DNA from: Asanoa siamensis
GTDB lineage: Bacteria; Actinomycetota; Actinomycetes; Mycobacteriales; Micromonosporaceae
Assembly (NCBI RefSeq): GCF_016862555.1
Contig: NZ_BONE01000007.1
Location: forward strand, 1-64,000
Direction: 5' to 3'
Length of the DNA stretch: 64,000 nucleotides
The position numbers and the translations under genes were made by a program. Positions 8,197 to 16,048 of this stretch are shown here, one piece after another; position 1 is the stretch's first letter, and each line of letters opens with the position of its first letter. A model generated the notes under the pieces. That model worked only from the letters and a program-made list of their open reading frames with translations, ran no database searches and was not told the origin of the DNA.

Positions 8197-9286
8197 CCAT
8201 CCGCCACCCGATGTCGTTGAAGTGTCAATATTCGGCCCAGGCGTCGGCGAGTCTATTGCGGTCCATCTTGGAAACGGCGAGTGGATCATAGTGGATTCTT
8301 GTGTAAACCCCGATCGTAGCGTGCCGGTAGTGTCGTACCTAGAGCGAATCGGTGTCGACCTCCCGTCGGCAGTCAGGCTTGTTGTCGCTACGCACGCTCA
8401 CGACGATCACTTCAATGGTATTTCGCGAATATTCGAGCGATGCAAGTCAGCTTATTTCGTGATGCCTCACGCCGGGTCGATTAGCGAGTACATTGCGCTC
8501 CTAGATATGAAGAGCAGAGTGCCTGGTGCCGGCCGGCCAAGTGCAATCGAGGAGTACTCGAACGTAATACAGGTGGTCGTAGATCGAGGAAGGGACTCTC
8601 GCGGCGATCGGTATCTGCGCTATGCAGACCGCGGCAAGGAGTTGTTATCCCTACAGCGAAGCGGCGGAGAGGTTAGTAGGGTGATGGCACTCTCGCCGTC
8701 CGACGAATCCGTGACCCGCTCTCGCGCGGCGATATCTCGTGCGATGCCAGCGATCGGTAGCGCTCGTAGGGCGCCTCGTTACGACGAAAACGAGACCGCT
8801 ATAGCCCTCTGGGTCGAGACTCAGGGTAAGGCCGTGCTGCTCGGAGCCGACGTCTTGGCGGGGCCGCAGGGATGCGGGTGGAAGGCAATCGTGGCGGGCT
8901 TCCAGCCCGCCAAACGTGCTTCCCTTTTCAAGGTCCCGCACCACGGATCTTCGAATGCGTACCTTGACGACGTATGGCAATCATTAGTAGAGCCAAATGC
9001 CGTTGCGGTCGTAGCGCCTTACACCAGGGGACGGTCTCCGGTCCCGTCTGCTAGAGAGATACTCATGCTGTGCGGTCACACAAAGCAGTCGTATATCACG
9101 GCCGCCCCAAGCACAGATGTCGCCCAAAGTCGAACGATACGCCATGCGGCTGCCGGGCTTGGCCCTCTGGCAAACAACGTTCGCGCCCGACGGCTGCCGG
9201 CCGGCCATGTGCGTGCGCGTTCGAGAGAAGGCAAGCAGGGATGGACCGTGGAGACGGCCCACCCGGCACGACGACTCTGCTCTTAG
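8186..9286 (+). CDS. ComEC-like metallo-beta-lactamase-fold hydrolase, third gene of cassette
   Basis: A 366-aa protein with the metallo-beta-lactamase fold. The metal site is H70-A-H72-D-D74-H75 (THAHDDH), Asp222 in LLGADV, and His252/His253 in PHHGS; DENETAIAL (200-208) matches the strand before the second metal ligand in ComEC C-terminal domains. Unlike ComEC there are no membrane segments, so this is a free soluble hydrolase, plausibly acting on nucleic acid or a nucleotide. The C-terminus (GHVRARSREGKQGWTVET) is an extra beta hairpin. ATG 8186 lies inside the preceding gene, so translation is coupled. The last 191 bp overlap the VOC gene on the other strand. Confidence 0.85.
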   Translation: MILDHPPPDVVEVSIFGPGVGESIAVHLGNGEWIIVDSCVNPDRSVPVVSYLERIGVDLPSAVRLVVATHAHDDHFNGISRIFERCKSAYFVMPHAGSISEYIALLDMKSRVPGAGRPSAIEEYSNVIQVVVDRGRDSRGDRYLRYADRGKELLSLQRSGGEVSRVMALSPSDESVTRSRAAISRAMPAIGSARRAPRYDENETAIALWVETQGKAVLLGADVLAGPQGCGWKAIVAGFQPAKRASLFKVPHHGSSNAYLDDVWQSLVEPNAVAVVAPYTRGRSPVPSAREILMLCGHTKQSYITAAPSTDVAQSRTIRHAAAGLGPLANNVRARRLPAGHVRARSREGKQGWTVETAHPARRLCS

Positions 9287-9725
9287 AACCTTGCGGCGCG
9301 GTCCGTTCGGTCAGCAACGCGGGTCGGCTCCTCTTGCCGACGGTCAAGGAGATCGGGAAAGACTGGTTGAGCACGCAGAATTCGTTGCTCCATGGGTCTC
9401 GCATGACCCAGAAGTCGAAGCCACGTGCCTGTTGGTGGTCGTAGCGCGTGGCGCCAAACTCCTCAAGCCGTTGAACCTCGGCCTCGACGTCGTCGGCTTC
9501 AAGGTCCAGGTGCATCCGCTCCTTGGATGTCTTCGGATCGGCGGTGTGTTGGAGCAGAATGCGGATCTCCGAGTCCGGCGGGCGTAGCAGTCGGTAGACC
9601 TGGTGGCTCCGCTCGGCCACAAGTTCCTCTTCCGCCTCCAGCGCAGCGGACCAGAAGCGCACGGCCTGCTCCAAGTCGTCGCAGTCGAGTACGAAGTGGC
9701 ACAGCCGACTTCTTCGCCCGGTCAT
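9096..9725 (-). CDS. VOC-family protein with abnormal C-terminal extension
   Basis: Glyoxalase/bleomycin-resistance-type (VOC) protein. Residues 1-124 form the usual two beta-alpha-beta-beta-beta units (RLCHFVLDCDDLEQAVRFWSAAL ... MHLDLEADDVEAEVQRLEEFGA ... PWSNEFCVLNQSF), the whole length of a normal family member. The frame then continues 85 residues through low-complexity sequence that is antisense to the MBL gene. The extension probably arose when the island joined here and removed the native stop near 9350. ATG 9725 has AGGAG 5 nt upstream, and its ATGA overlaps the stop of the cutA remnant. Substrate unknown. Confidence 0.75.
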   Translation of the reverse strand: MTGRRSRLCHFVLDCDDLEQAVRFWSAALEAEEELVAERSHQVYRLLRPPDSEIRILLQHTADPKTSKERMHLDLEADDVEAEVQRLEEFGATRYDHQQARGFDFWVMRDPWSNEFCVLNQSFPISLTVGKRSRPALLTERTAPQGSKSRVVVPGGPSPRSIPACLLSNAHAHGRPAAVGRERCLPEGQARQPHGVSFDFGRHLCLGRP

Positions 9726-9990
9726 TGACGCTCCTCTGGCTGTTTTGTTTCGGAGACGATCCACGAGAGGTACGCCGGGTTTCCCTGCTGGATCGGCCAG
9801 GCGACGACGCCGGAACCTCGTAGGGATGTTGGTCGTTCGCTAGATCCACAATCTCCGGCACCAACGCCGCTCGCGTGTGCAGCGCGACTCTGCCCTCGGC
9901 GACGTCGTGGATCTCTCCGCGCCAACAGAACACCGATCGGATCTCGTTGATAGTGCTCCTCACCGCGACCATCTTCGCCGCTGCCACGTG
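9722..9990 (-). pseudogene. cutA: cutA remnant (divalent-cation tolerance protein), frameshifted
   Basis: Reading leftward, one frame gives INEIRSVFCWRGEI ... VALHTRAALVPEIVDL ... HPYEVP and the next gives VVAWPIQQGNPAYLSWI, which together are the core and C-terminus of CutA1. The frame changes by one missing G near 9808-9813, and no proper N-terminal strand with LAAC is recognisable upstream. The stop TGA overlaps the VOC ATG (ATGA), showing that the two formed an operon. It could be a decayed gene or carry a sequencing error. The 9991-10056 stretch holds nothing else except the next gene's promoter. Confidence 0.75.
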
Positions 9991-10056
9991 GCGCCATCGG
10001 TCCCGGACGATAGGCGAGCACCGATAGACCAGCCACGGTCCACTACGCTCTCGATC

Positions 10057-10491
10057 ATGGTGGAGGATGGGCTGCCCCGGGGTGAGACGTTCGAGGATCT
10101 TGCCGCGTTTCTTCGGGAGCCTGAGCCGGGTGGATATCCGATTCAGGAGGTACGGGAGTGCGTCTGCCGTTCCTGCGGCGGCCGCTCGTTCGAGGTGGTC
10201 GTCGCCGCCGATGAGGGTGCGGTGCGGCGGACCTGTCTCGCCTGCGGCGCCCACGATTTCATCGGTGACAGCGACGAATACTGGGACGACGCGGAGGAGC
10301 ACGGCGTCTGCGAATGCCCGTGCGGCAACGAGACGTTCGCGGCCGCGGTCGGCTACTCGCTCCGCGAGGACGGCGAGGACGTGCGCTGGCTCTACGTGGC
10401 GCTCCGCTGCCTGTCCTGCGGCGGCATGGGCGTCTACGAGGACTGGAAGATCTCCTACGGGCCGAGCCTGCACCTCCTCGACCAGGCCTGA
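10057..10491 (+). CDS. Cys-rich zinc-ribbon-like protein
   Basis: A 144-aa acidic soluble protein with paired cysteines in four places (CVCRSCGG, CLACG, CECPCGN, CLSCGG), consistent with two zinc ribbons. It has no nuclease or binding motif that would assign a function. TACGCT (10044-10049) lies 7 nt before the ATG and no Shine-Dalgarno is present, so the mRNA is probably leaderless. It is transcribed away from the cutA-VOC remnant operon. Confidence 0.75.
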   Translation: MVEDGLPRGETFEDLAAFLREPEPGGYPIQEVRECVCRSCGGRSFEVVVAADEGAVRRTCLACGAHDFIGDSDEYWDDAEEHGVCECPCGNETFAAAVGYSLREDGEDVRWLYVALRCLSCGGMGVYEDWKISYGPSLHLLDQA

Positions 10492-10500
10492 CGCTGCCCG

Positions 10501-10956
10501 CTAGCGATCCGTGAACAGCGTCGGATCGAACTCCTGCGTGCCTTCCTCCACCGTCCAGACGGCGCCGAGGGGCATCAGATCCTTGATGCGTACGCTGCGG
10601 ACGCCCTGCTCCGTCGGCAACAGCACCCGAATCCCCGGGTGGTAGTCGAAGAGCACCTGCCGATCCCGCCCGCACGGCCCGACGGGCCCCCGCCCGAGGT
10701 TCCCGACCGCGACGATCGTCGACAGCTCCCGCGCACCCGACGCCCGGGCATGCCCCAACGCGACAAGCTCGGCGCACGGCCCGCCGGTGAAATGGTAGAG
10801 ATTGATCCCGCCGTAGATCCGCCCGTCGACACCGCGCACCGCCGCGCCCATGGTGTGCACCCCACCGTCACCATCGGTGTTGGCATCCACGATCCGCCGC
10901 GCGTACGCGATGAGCTCATGATCCTCGGCGGTCAACTCACGACTGGCGATCGACAT
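10501..10956 (-). CDS. Cytidine/blasticidin-deaminase-like protein
   Basis: A 151-aa member of the cytidine deaminase-like zinc-enzyme superfamily. C61-A-E63 (GGPCAELVALG) supplies one zinc ligand and the catalytic Glu, and PCGRDRQ (94-100) the second ligand. The usual second Cys of the PCxxC pair is Asp98, so zinc binding is either altered or uses another residue. The substrate may be a pyrimidine nucleoside or related compound. TAGAGT (10968-10963) sits 6 nt before ATG 10956, a leaderless arrangement. Confidence 0.8.
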   Translation of the reverse strand: MSIASRELTAEDHELIAYARRIVDANTDGDGGVHTMGAAVRGVDGRIYGGINLYHFTGGPCAELVALGHARASGARELSTIVAVGNLGRGPVGPCGRDRQVLFDYHPGIRVLLPTEQGVRSVRIKDLMPLGAVWTVEEGTQEFDPTLFTDR

Positions 10957-10987
10957 CCCGAAACTCTAGGACAACGCGCCGCGGCGG

Positions 10988-11728
10988 CTACCGGGACGCG
11001 ACTTCGCCGAGGATGAACGGGGTGATGAGGAGCCAGTCGTTGAGGACGTGGGCTCCGTACGCCACCCAGAGGTTCTTCGTTCTGATGTAGGACCACGTCA
11101 GGACCAGGCGGGCCGCGCCCACCACCAGCACGCACTGCAGAACGTTCCACTGGTACGCCGGCAGGTGGACCAGGCCGAAGCCGACCGACGAGATCACCCA
11201 GGCCAGTACGACGGCCTTCGTGCGGTCCATGGCGCGGCGCACCGCGAACCAGTGCAGCAGCGCCAGGAACGGCAGGATCGTCAGCAGTTCCTCTCCTAGG
11301 AGTTGCACCGCCGACTGTGGATAGAACATCGCCAGCCACGTCGGTGTCGCGTACTCGATCTGGTCGAAGACCGCGTTTCTCGTCGCGCCCGAGACCTGGC
11401 CGACGAAGAAGCCCATCACCACAGTGGCGACGATGCAGAGCAGCGCGTAACCCAGCATCGCCAACAGGTCCCGGCCCGTCACCCGGCGGAACAGGCCGCC
11501 GATCGAGCCCCGTGTCGCCACCGCGAGTGCCGTCAACGGGACCGCGACGAACAGCGCGGTCGGGACCAGCACGGTGTACGTGTCGTGCAGGAACCAGCCC
11601 ACGCCCCAGAACGCCGCCAGGCCGGCCAGGCCGCCAGCACCCAGGAGCAGCACGCGCCGACGCGACAGCGTGCGGTAGTAAGGGAAATCGCCCGCCTGCG
11701 CGGACTCCAGCGTCAGCGCCTCGGTCAC
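10988..11728 (-). CDS. CPBP-family intramembrane metalloprotease
   Basis: A 246-aa membrane protein with about seven hydrophobic segments and the CAAX-prenyl-protease/bacteriocin-processing (CPBP) motifs: paired glutamates in LLGEELLTILPF, FGLVH (FxxxH) and HVLND (HxxxN/D) near the C-terminus. The arginine often following the paired Glu is replaced. It probably cleaves membrane-embedded substrates; no partner is evident. GTG 11728 overlaps the stop of the upstream aldo/keto reductase gene (GTGA), so it is the downstream gene of an operon. Confidence 0.82.
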   Translation of the reverse strand: MTEALTLESAQAGDFPYYRTLSRRRVLLLGAGGLAGLAAFWGVGWFLHDTYTVLVPTALFVAVPLTALAVATRGSIGGLFRRVTGRDLLAMLGYALLCIVATVVMGFFVGQVSGATRNAVFDQIEYATPTWLAMFYPQSAVQLLGEELLTILPFLALLHWFAVRRAMDRTKAVVLAWVISSVGFGLVHLPAYQWNVLQCVLVVGAARLVLTWSYIRTKNLWVAYGAHVLNDWLLITPFILGEVASR

Positions 11729-12486
11729 GGCCGGCCGAGTGCGTCGATGGCCGCCACCTCGTCGGGCGACAGCACCAGGTCGGCGGCGGCCAGGTTGCTG
11801 CGCTGGCGTTCCGGGTCGGCGGAGCGCGGGATCGCGACCACGTCGTGGGCCAGGTGCCAGGCGATGACCACTTCGGACACCGGTACGCCGCGGGCCGCGG
11901 CCACCGAACGCAGAGCGGGATGGTCCAGGGCCGTACGCCGCAACGGGCTGTAGCCTTCGACCACCACGCCCCGGGCGCGGAACTCCGCCAGCAGCGCGGG
12001 GGAGTGCAGCGACGGGCTCCACGGGATCTGGTTGACCGCCGGCGCCACCCCGGTCGCCGCCACGAGCTCGTCGATCTGGGCCGGCGCGTAGTTGGACACC
12101 CCGACGGCCCGCACCAGACCCTCGGCGCGGGCCCGCAGCATCGCCTCCCACGACGGGACCCCGGCTCCGCCCGCGACCGGCCAGTGGATGAGCCACAGGT
12201 CGAGCCGCTCCACGCCCAGGGCGTGCAGCGAGGCCGCCAGCACCGCCGGCTCCCGGCCGGCGTCCTCCGGGCGCAGCTTGGTGGTCAGGAAGGCCGAAAC
12301 GCCCGACGCCCGCAGGGCCTGGCCGACCTCGCGCTCGTTGCCGTAGGCCGTGGCGGTGTCGACCAGCCGGTAGCCCGTCTCCAGCGCCGCCAGCACGGCC
12401 CGGCCGCCGCCGGCGCCGTGCAGACCCGCGGTGCCCAGGCCGATCATCGGCATCGCCACGCCGTCGGCGGTCTGGATCTCCCGCAT
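11725..12486 (-). CDS. Aldo/keto reductase
   Basis: A 253-aa NADPH-dependent oxidoreductase with the complete AKR tetrad: Asp43 and Tyr48 in DTATAYGNE, Lys70 in LTTKL, His101 in LIHWP. The C-terminal IPRSADPERQRSNL binds the cofactor phosphate. It resembles the 2,5-diketo-gluconate reductase/YvgN type that reduces small aldehydes and keto-sugars. ATG 12486 is chosen because the alignment to family starts (MREIQTADGVAMPMIGLGT) begins there. The preceding small gene ends 3 nt upstream, and the CPBP gene overlaps its stop. Confidence 0.9.
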   Translation of the reverse strand: MREIQTADGVAMPMIGLGTAGLHGAGGGRAVLAALETGYRLVDTATAYGNEREVGQALRASGVSAFLTTKLRPEDAGREPAVLAASLHALGVERLDLWLIHWPVAGGAGVPSWEAMLRARAEGLVRAVGVSNYAPAQIDELVAATGVAPAVNQIPWSPSLHSPALLAEFRARGVVVEGYSPLRRTALDHPALRSVAAARGVPVSEVVIAWHLAHDVVAIPRSADPERQRSNLAAADLVLSPDEVAAIDALGRP

Positions 12487-12488
12487 GG

Positions 12489-12809
12489 CTACAGCTTGAC
12501 CGGTTCCCACTCGAACCGCGCTTCCCACCCCGGTTCCCGCCGGCCGTGCGCCTGGAACGCCCAGACCACCTCGTCGAGCGTGTCGACCGAGGTGCCCACC
12601 TGCGTCTCGTCGCCCCCGGCCCGCCGTTCCAGCGCGTACGAGGAGGCCCGGACCGCCACCTGGAGGAAGGTGTCCTCGCTCTCCTCGAGGATCACGAACC
12701 AGTTGTCGATGGTCAGGGCCCGCACCGCGGCGGCGATCTGGGCGGGGTCGGGCCGCGGCGTACGCGAGCCGTCGAAGCCGACGAGCGTCAACGAGGCAGA
12801 ACCAGTCAT
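12489..12809 (-). CDS. Hypothetical 106-aa protein
   Basis: Small soluble protein with an alpha/beta pattern (IAAAVRALTIDNWFVILEE ... FLQVAVRASSYALERR ... VVWAFQAHGR). It loosely recalls small immunity-type or CdiI-like folds, but no family is recognised. ATACTG lies about 7 nt upstream, and a 6-bp inverted repeat GGGGCA-GTA-TGCCCC (12812-12826) overlaps this promoter and the stop of marR. It leads the operon with the aldo/keto reductase (3-nt gap) and CPBP genes. Confidence 0.75.
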   Translation of the reverse strand: MTGSASLTLVGFDGSRTPRPDPAQIAAAVRALTIDNWFVILEESEDTFLQVAVRASSYALERRAGGDETQVGTSVDTLDEVVWAFQAHGRREPGWEARFEWEPVKL

Positions 12810-12825
12810 GCGGGGCAGTATGCCC

Positions 12826-13287
12826 CTAACGGCGGCGCGCGCGGGTCCTGGCGGCGAGCGCCTCGTTGAGGCGGGCCAGCAGTGTGGCCAGTTCCGTGCG
12901 GTCGCGGTCGGACCACTCGGCCAGCAACTCCGCGTAGACCTCGGCCCGGGCGTTGCGGACCACCGACATCCGGCGCAGGCCCGCCGCGGTGGCCGAGACC
13001 AGCGTGCCGCGGCCGTCGCTCGGGTCGGCCTCGCGGGCGATCAGGCCTTCGCGCTCCATCGCGCCCACCTGGCGGGTCACGGTCGAGCCGTCGAGGTTGA
13101 GCCGGGCGGCGAGCGCGGAGACGTTCTGCGGGCCGGCCTCCTCGAGGTGCCGGAGGATGACGTACGCGGCCCGATCGAGGGAACGGTGCGGCTCGACCGG
13201 GATGGCCCGCCGGGTGGCCTCGCCGAAGCGCATGAGGAGCGCGACCTCGGTCTCGATCCGCCCGATGACGGACTCGTCCGCGTTCAT
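12826..13287 (-). CDS. MarR-family transcriptional regulator
   Basis: A 153-aa winged-helix regulator. The DNA-binding core is VSALAARLNLDGSTVTRQVGAMEREGLIAREADPSDGRGTLVSAT (about residues 55-100), with the wing at DPSDGRGT and dimerisation helices at both ends. It is a likely ligand-responsive repressor of its neighbours, the 106-aa/AKR/CPBP operon downstream. TAACAT (13299-13294) lies 6 nt before ATG 13287, so it is probably leaderless. Confidence 0.9.
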   Translation of the reverse strand: MNADESVIGRIETEVALLMRFGEATRRAIPVEPHRSLDRAAYVILRHLEEAGPQNVSALAARLNLDGSTVTRQVGAMEREGLIAREADPSDGRGTLVSATAAGLRRMSVVRNARAEVYAELLAEWSDRDRTELATLLARLNEALAARTRARRR

Positions 13288-13456
13288 CTCTGTATGTTAC
13301 AGGCGCCAGGAGAGCCGAAAACCGGGCCCCGTCACACGGTCGGGACACGCGGCGGCGATTGCGTCCGCACCCGGCGCAGCGGGTCTACAGTGGATGTGAC
13401 CCCTCTTTTTGTGTGAAACGGTGGCGCTTACCCGTTTTGCGGTGCACAGTGATCCC

Positions 13457-13660
13457 ATGAGTGACAGCGGTAGTGGGACGGAGTACTTCTGGTGCACCCG
13501 TCACCACAGGGTCGAGACCGAAGCTGACGTGTGCCCGTCGGTCTACGTCCTCGGTCCCTACCGGTCCAAGGCCGACGCCGAGAACGCCCTGCAGACCGTG
13601 CAGGAGCGCAACGAGGTGTGGGACGAGGAGGACCGCCGCTGGGCAGGGGAGGAGAGGTAG
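13457..13660 (+). CDS. Small SPOR-like conserved protein (67 aa)
   Basis: A 67-aa protein reading EYFWCTRHHRVETEADVC ... LGPYRSKADAENAL ... WDEEDRRWAGEE. The pattern (short Cys-containing opening, Gly-Pro-Tyr turn, then an acidic amphipathic helix) matches small uncharacterised actinobacterial proteins usually found near lysine-rich DNA-binding proteins, and the LGPY...A..AL part resembles a SPOR half-domain. ATG 13457 is preferred over GTG 13409. It precedes the histone-like gene by 88 nt on the same strand. Confidence 0.75.
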   Translation: MSDSGSGTEYFWCTRHHRVETEADVCPSVYVLGPYRSKADAENALQTVQERNEVWDEEDRRWAGEER

Positions 13661-13748
13661 GCGCCGCGGCGCAGTCGTCACGGCGAGCAACTCCGCGGTC
13701 TCCGCGACGGAGCCGGACCCGCGTACGTCTCGCAAGGAGGAACCCACC

Positions 13749-14489
13749 ATGGCCGAAGCGTCGAAGGCCAAGACACCAAGGGCCGCCAAACGCGCGGCGG
13801 CGAAGAGGACCACCACTGCCAAGCGTACGAGCGCGGCGTCCCGCGCCTCTGGCACAGCCCGTAAGACCGTTTCCGCGCAGACGCCCGCGCGCAAGACGGT
13901 GACCAGCAAGGCAACCGCCAAGAAGGCGCCCGCGAAACGGGCGACCGCCAAGAAGACCACCGCGCGGAAGACCGCCGCCGCCAAGCGGACCACCACCGCG
14001 AAGCGGGCGCCGGCGACCAAGCGCACGACGGCCAAGCGCACGACCGCTGCCAAGCGGACCACGGCCGCCAAGCGCACGACCGCCGCCAAGCGGACCACCG
14101 CGAAGAAGACCACGGCGCGCAAGACCACCACCGCGCGCAAGACCGCGGCCAAGAAGACCACGACGCGCCCCACGGCGCGTAAGGCGGCGACCAAGGCCCC
14201 CGCCAAGCGGGCCACCGCCAAGAAGACCGCGGCCAAGAAGACCACGGCGAAGAAGACCAGCGCGGCGCGCAAGACGGCGACCAAGCGGGCGACCACCGCC
14301 AAGACCGCCGCCAAGCGGGCGCCGGCGAAGCGGGCCACCGCCAAGAAGGCGCCGGCCAAGCGCACCGCCGCCAAGAAGACCACGACCGCCCGCAAGACGG
14401 CGGCCAAGCGGACCACCACGGCCCGCAAGAGCACGGTCCGCAAGGCGGCCAGCCCGCGCAAGACCACGGCTCGCCGGACATCGCGCTAG
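13749..14489 (+). CDS. Lysine/alanine/threonine-rich histone H1-like protein
   Basis: A 246-aa highly basic, low-complexity protein made of short degenerate repeats of the form AAKRTT, AKKTTARKT and APAKRATAKK over nearly its whole length, with no globular domain. This is the composition of eukaryotic H1 tails and of the C-terminal tail of actinobacterial HU (HupS/Hlp), so nonspecific DNA compaction is the likely role. A strong AAGGAGG lies just before the ATG. The repeats make the gene prone to length variation. No terminator is obvious before the next promoter. Confidence 0.85.
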   Translation: MAEASKAKTPRAAKRAAAKRTTTAKRTSAASRASGTARKTVSAQTPARKTVTSKATAKKAPAKRATAKKTTARKTAAAKRTTTAKRAPATKRTTAKRTTAAKRTTAAKRTTAAKRTTAKKTTARKTTTARKTAAKKTTTRPTARKAATKAPAKRATAKKTAAKKTTAKKTSAARKTATKRATTAKTAAKRAPAKRATAKKAPAKRTAAKKTTTARKTAAKRTTTARKSTVRKAASPRKTTARRTSR

Positions 14490-14555
14490 GTGTCCGAAAT
14501 ATAAGCAGAAAATACGACCCGAAGCGGGGCGCTCGGGAACTGGTATGAAGTACCG

Positions 14556-16016
14556 GTGGTGACCAGACGCGTCCGAGCGCCCCACTTCGACTTCGCCGCG
14601 CTCCGCCGCGAGCTGGACCTGCCCGACGGGTTCCCGGACGAGGCGCAGCGCGAGGCCCAGGAGGCCGCGGCGGCCCCGCTGCCGCAGCGACCCGACCGCA
14701 CCGACATCCCGTTCGTCACGATCGACCCGGTCGGGTCCCGCGACCTCGACCAGGCGATGTGCCTGACCCGCCGCCCGGGCGGCTATCGCGTCCACTACGC
14801 GATCGCCGACGTGGCGGCGTTCGTGCGTCCGGGCGGCGCGCTGGAGGCCGAGACCTGGCGCCGCGGCCAGACGGTCTACCTGCCCGACGGCAACGTCCCG
14901 CTGCACCCGGTCGCGCTCAGCGAGGGCGCGGCGAGCCTGCTGCCCGACGTCACCCGGGCCGCCGTGCTCTGGACCATCGACCTCGACGCCGACGGCGCCA
15001 CCACCGCGGTCGGCCTGGAGCGCGCGCTCGTCCGCAGCCGCGCCCAGCTCGACTACGACACCGTCCAGGGTCAGTTCGCCGCCGGCACCGCCGCCGAGCC
15101 GATCGCCCTGCTGCCCGAGATCGGCGCGAAGCTCGTCGAGCGCGGCCTCGACCGCGGCGCGATCAACCTGCCGCTGCCCGAACAGGAGATCGAACGCGAC
15201 GGTGCCGGCTACCGGCTGGTGCTCCGCGCGCCGCTGCCGGCGGAGGAGCACAACGCCCAGATCTCGCTGCTGACCGGCGTGGCCGCGGCCGACATCATGC
15301 TGGCCGGCGGGGTCGGCCTGCTGCGCACGATGCCCACGCCGGAGGAGGCCGCGGTCGACCGGCTGCGCGCCGCCGCCCGCGCGCTGGGCATCGACTGGCC
15401 GGCCGGGAAGCCCGTGGGCCGGGTGATCGCCGCCGTCGACGCCGCCGACCCGCGCGGCGCCGCCTTCCTCGACCAGGCGGCGGAGCTCATGCGTGGGGCG
15501 GGCTACACGGCCTTCGACGGCGAGCGGCCGGAGCAGCCCGGGCACGGCGGCGTAGCGGCCCCGTACGCCCACGTGACGGCCCCGCTGCGGCGTCTGGCCG
15601 ACCGGTACGCCACCGAGGTGTGCCTGGCCCTCACGGCCGGCCTGACGGTGCCGGAGTGGGCCCGCGCGGCCCTGCCGAAGCTGCCCAAGGTGATGACCGG
15701 CACCGACCGGGTCTCCGGCGCGGCGGCCCGGGGCGCCGTCGACCTGACCGAGGCGGTGCTGCTGCAGGACCGCGTCGGCGAGACGTTCGAGGCCGCGGTC
15801 GTCGACGTCGACTCCCCGCGCCGCACGGCACCGGCCCCCGCCGCGGGGCCGCCAATGACCGCCGAGGACGGCCGCCGGCCTGGCGGCACCGTCGCCCTCG
15901 ACGAGCCGGCCGTCCGCGCCCGGTGCGTGGGCGACCTCCCGCTCGGCGAGCGGGTCCGGGTGACCCTGGTCACCGCCGACCCGGTCAAGCGGACGGTCCG
16001 GTTCGAGCGGAAGTGA
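14556..16016 (+). CDS. RNB-domain 3'-5' exoribonuclease (RNase II/R family)
   Basis: A 486-aa ribonuclease. The RNB catalytic domain is recognised by FVTIDPVGSRDLDQAMCL, which holds the Mg2+-binding aspartates, followed by YRVHYAIADVAAFV and, near residue 330, YAHVTAPLRRLADRY. Cold-shock and S1 domains of canonical RNase R are absent or reduced, as in the short actinobacterial form. It should degrade RNA processively from 3' ends. TATGAA (14544-14549) lies 6 nt before GTG 14556, suggesting a leaderless transcript; GTG 14559 is an alternative. Confidence 0.88.
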   Translation: MVTRRVRAPHFDFAALRRELDLPDGFPDEAQREAQEAAAAPLPQRPDRTDIPFVTIDPVGSRDLDQAMCLTRRPGGYRVHYAIADVAAFVRPGGALEAETWRRGQTVYLPDGNVPLHPVALSEGAASLLPDVTRAAVLWTIDLDADGATTAVGLERALVRSRAQLDYDTVQGQFAAGTAAEPIALLPEIGAKLVERGLDRGAINLPLPEQEIERDGAGYRLVLRAPLPAEEHNAQISLLTGVAAADIMLAGGVGLLRTMPTPEEAAVDRLRAAARALGIDWPAGKPVGRVIAAVDAADPRGAAFLDQAAELMRGAGYTAFDGERPEQPGHGGVAAPYAHVTAPLRRLADRYATEVCLALTAGLTVPEWARAALPKLPKVMTGTDRVSGAAARGAVDLTEAVLLQDRVGETFEAAVVDVDSPRRTAPAPAAGPPMTAEDGRRPGGTVALDEPAVRARCVGDLPLGERVRVTLVTADPVKRTVRFERK

Positions 16017-16048
16017 CGCCCGGGGCGATCTTTTGGGACGATGGCCGC

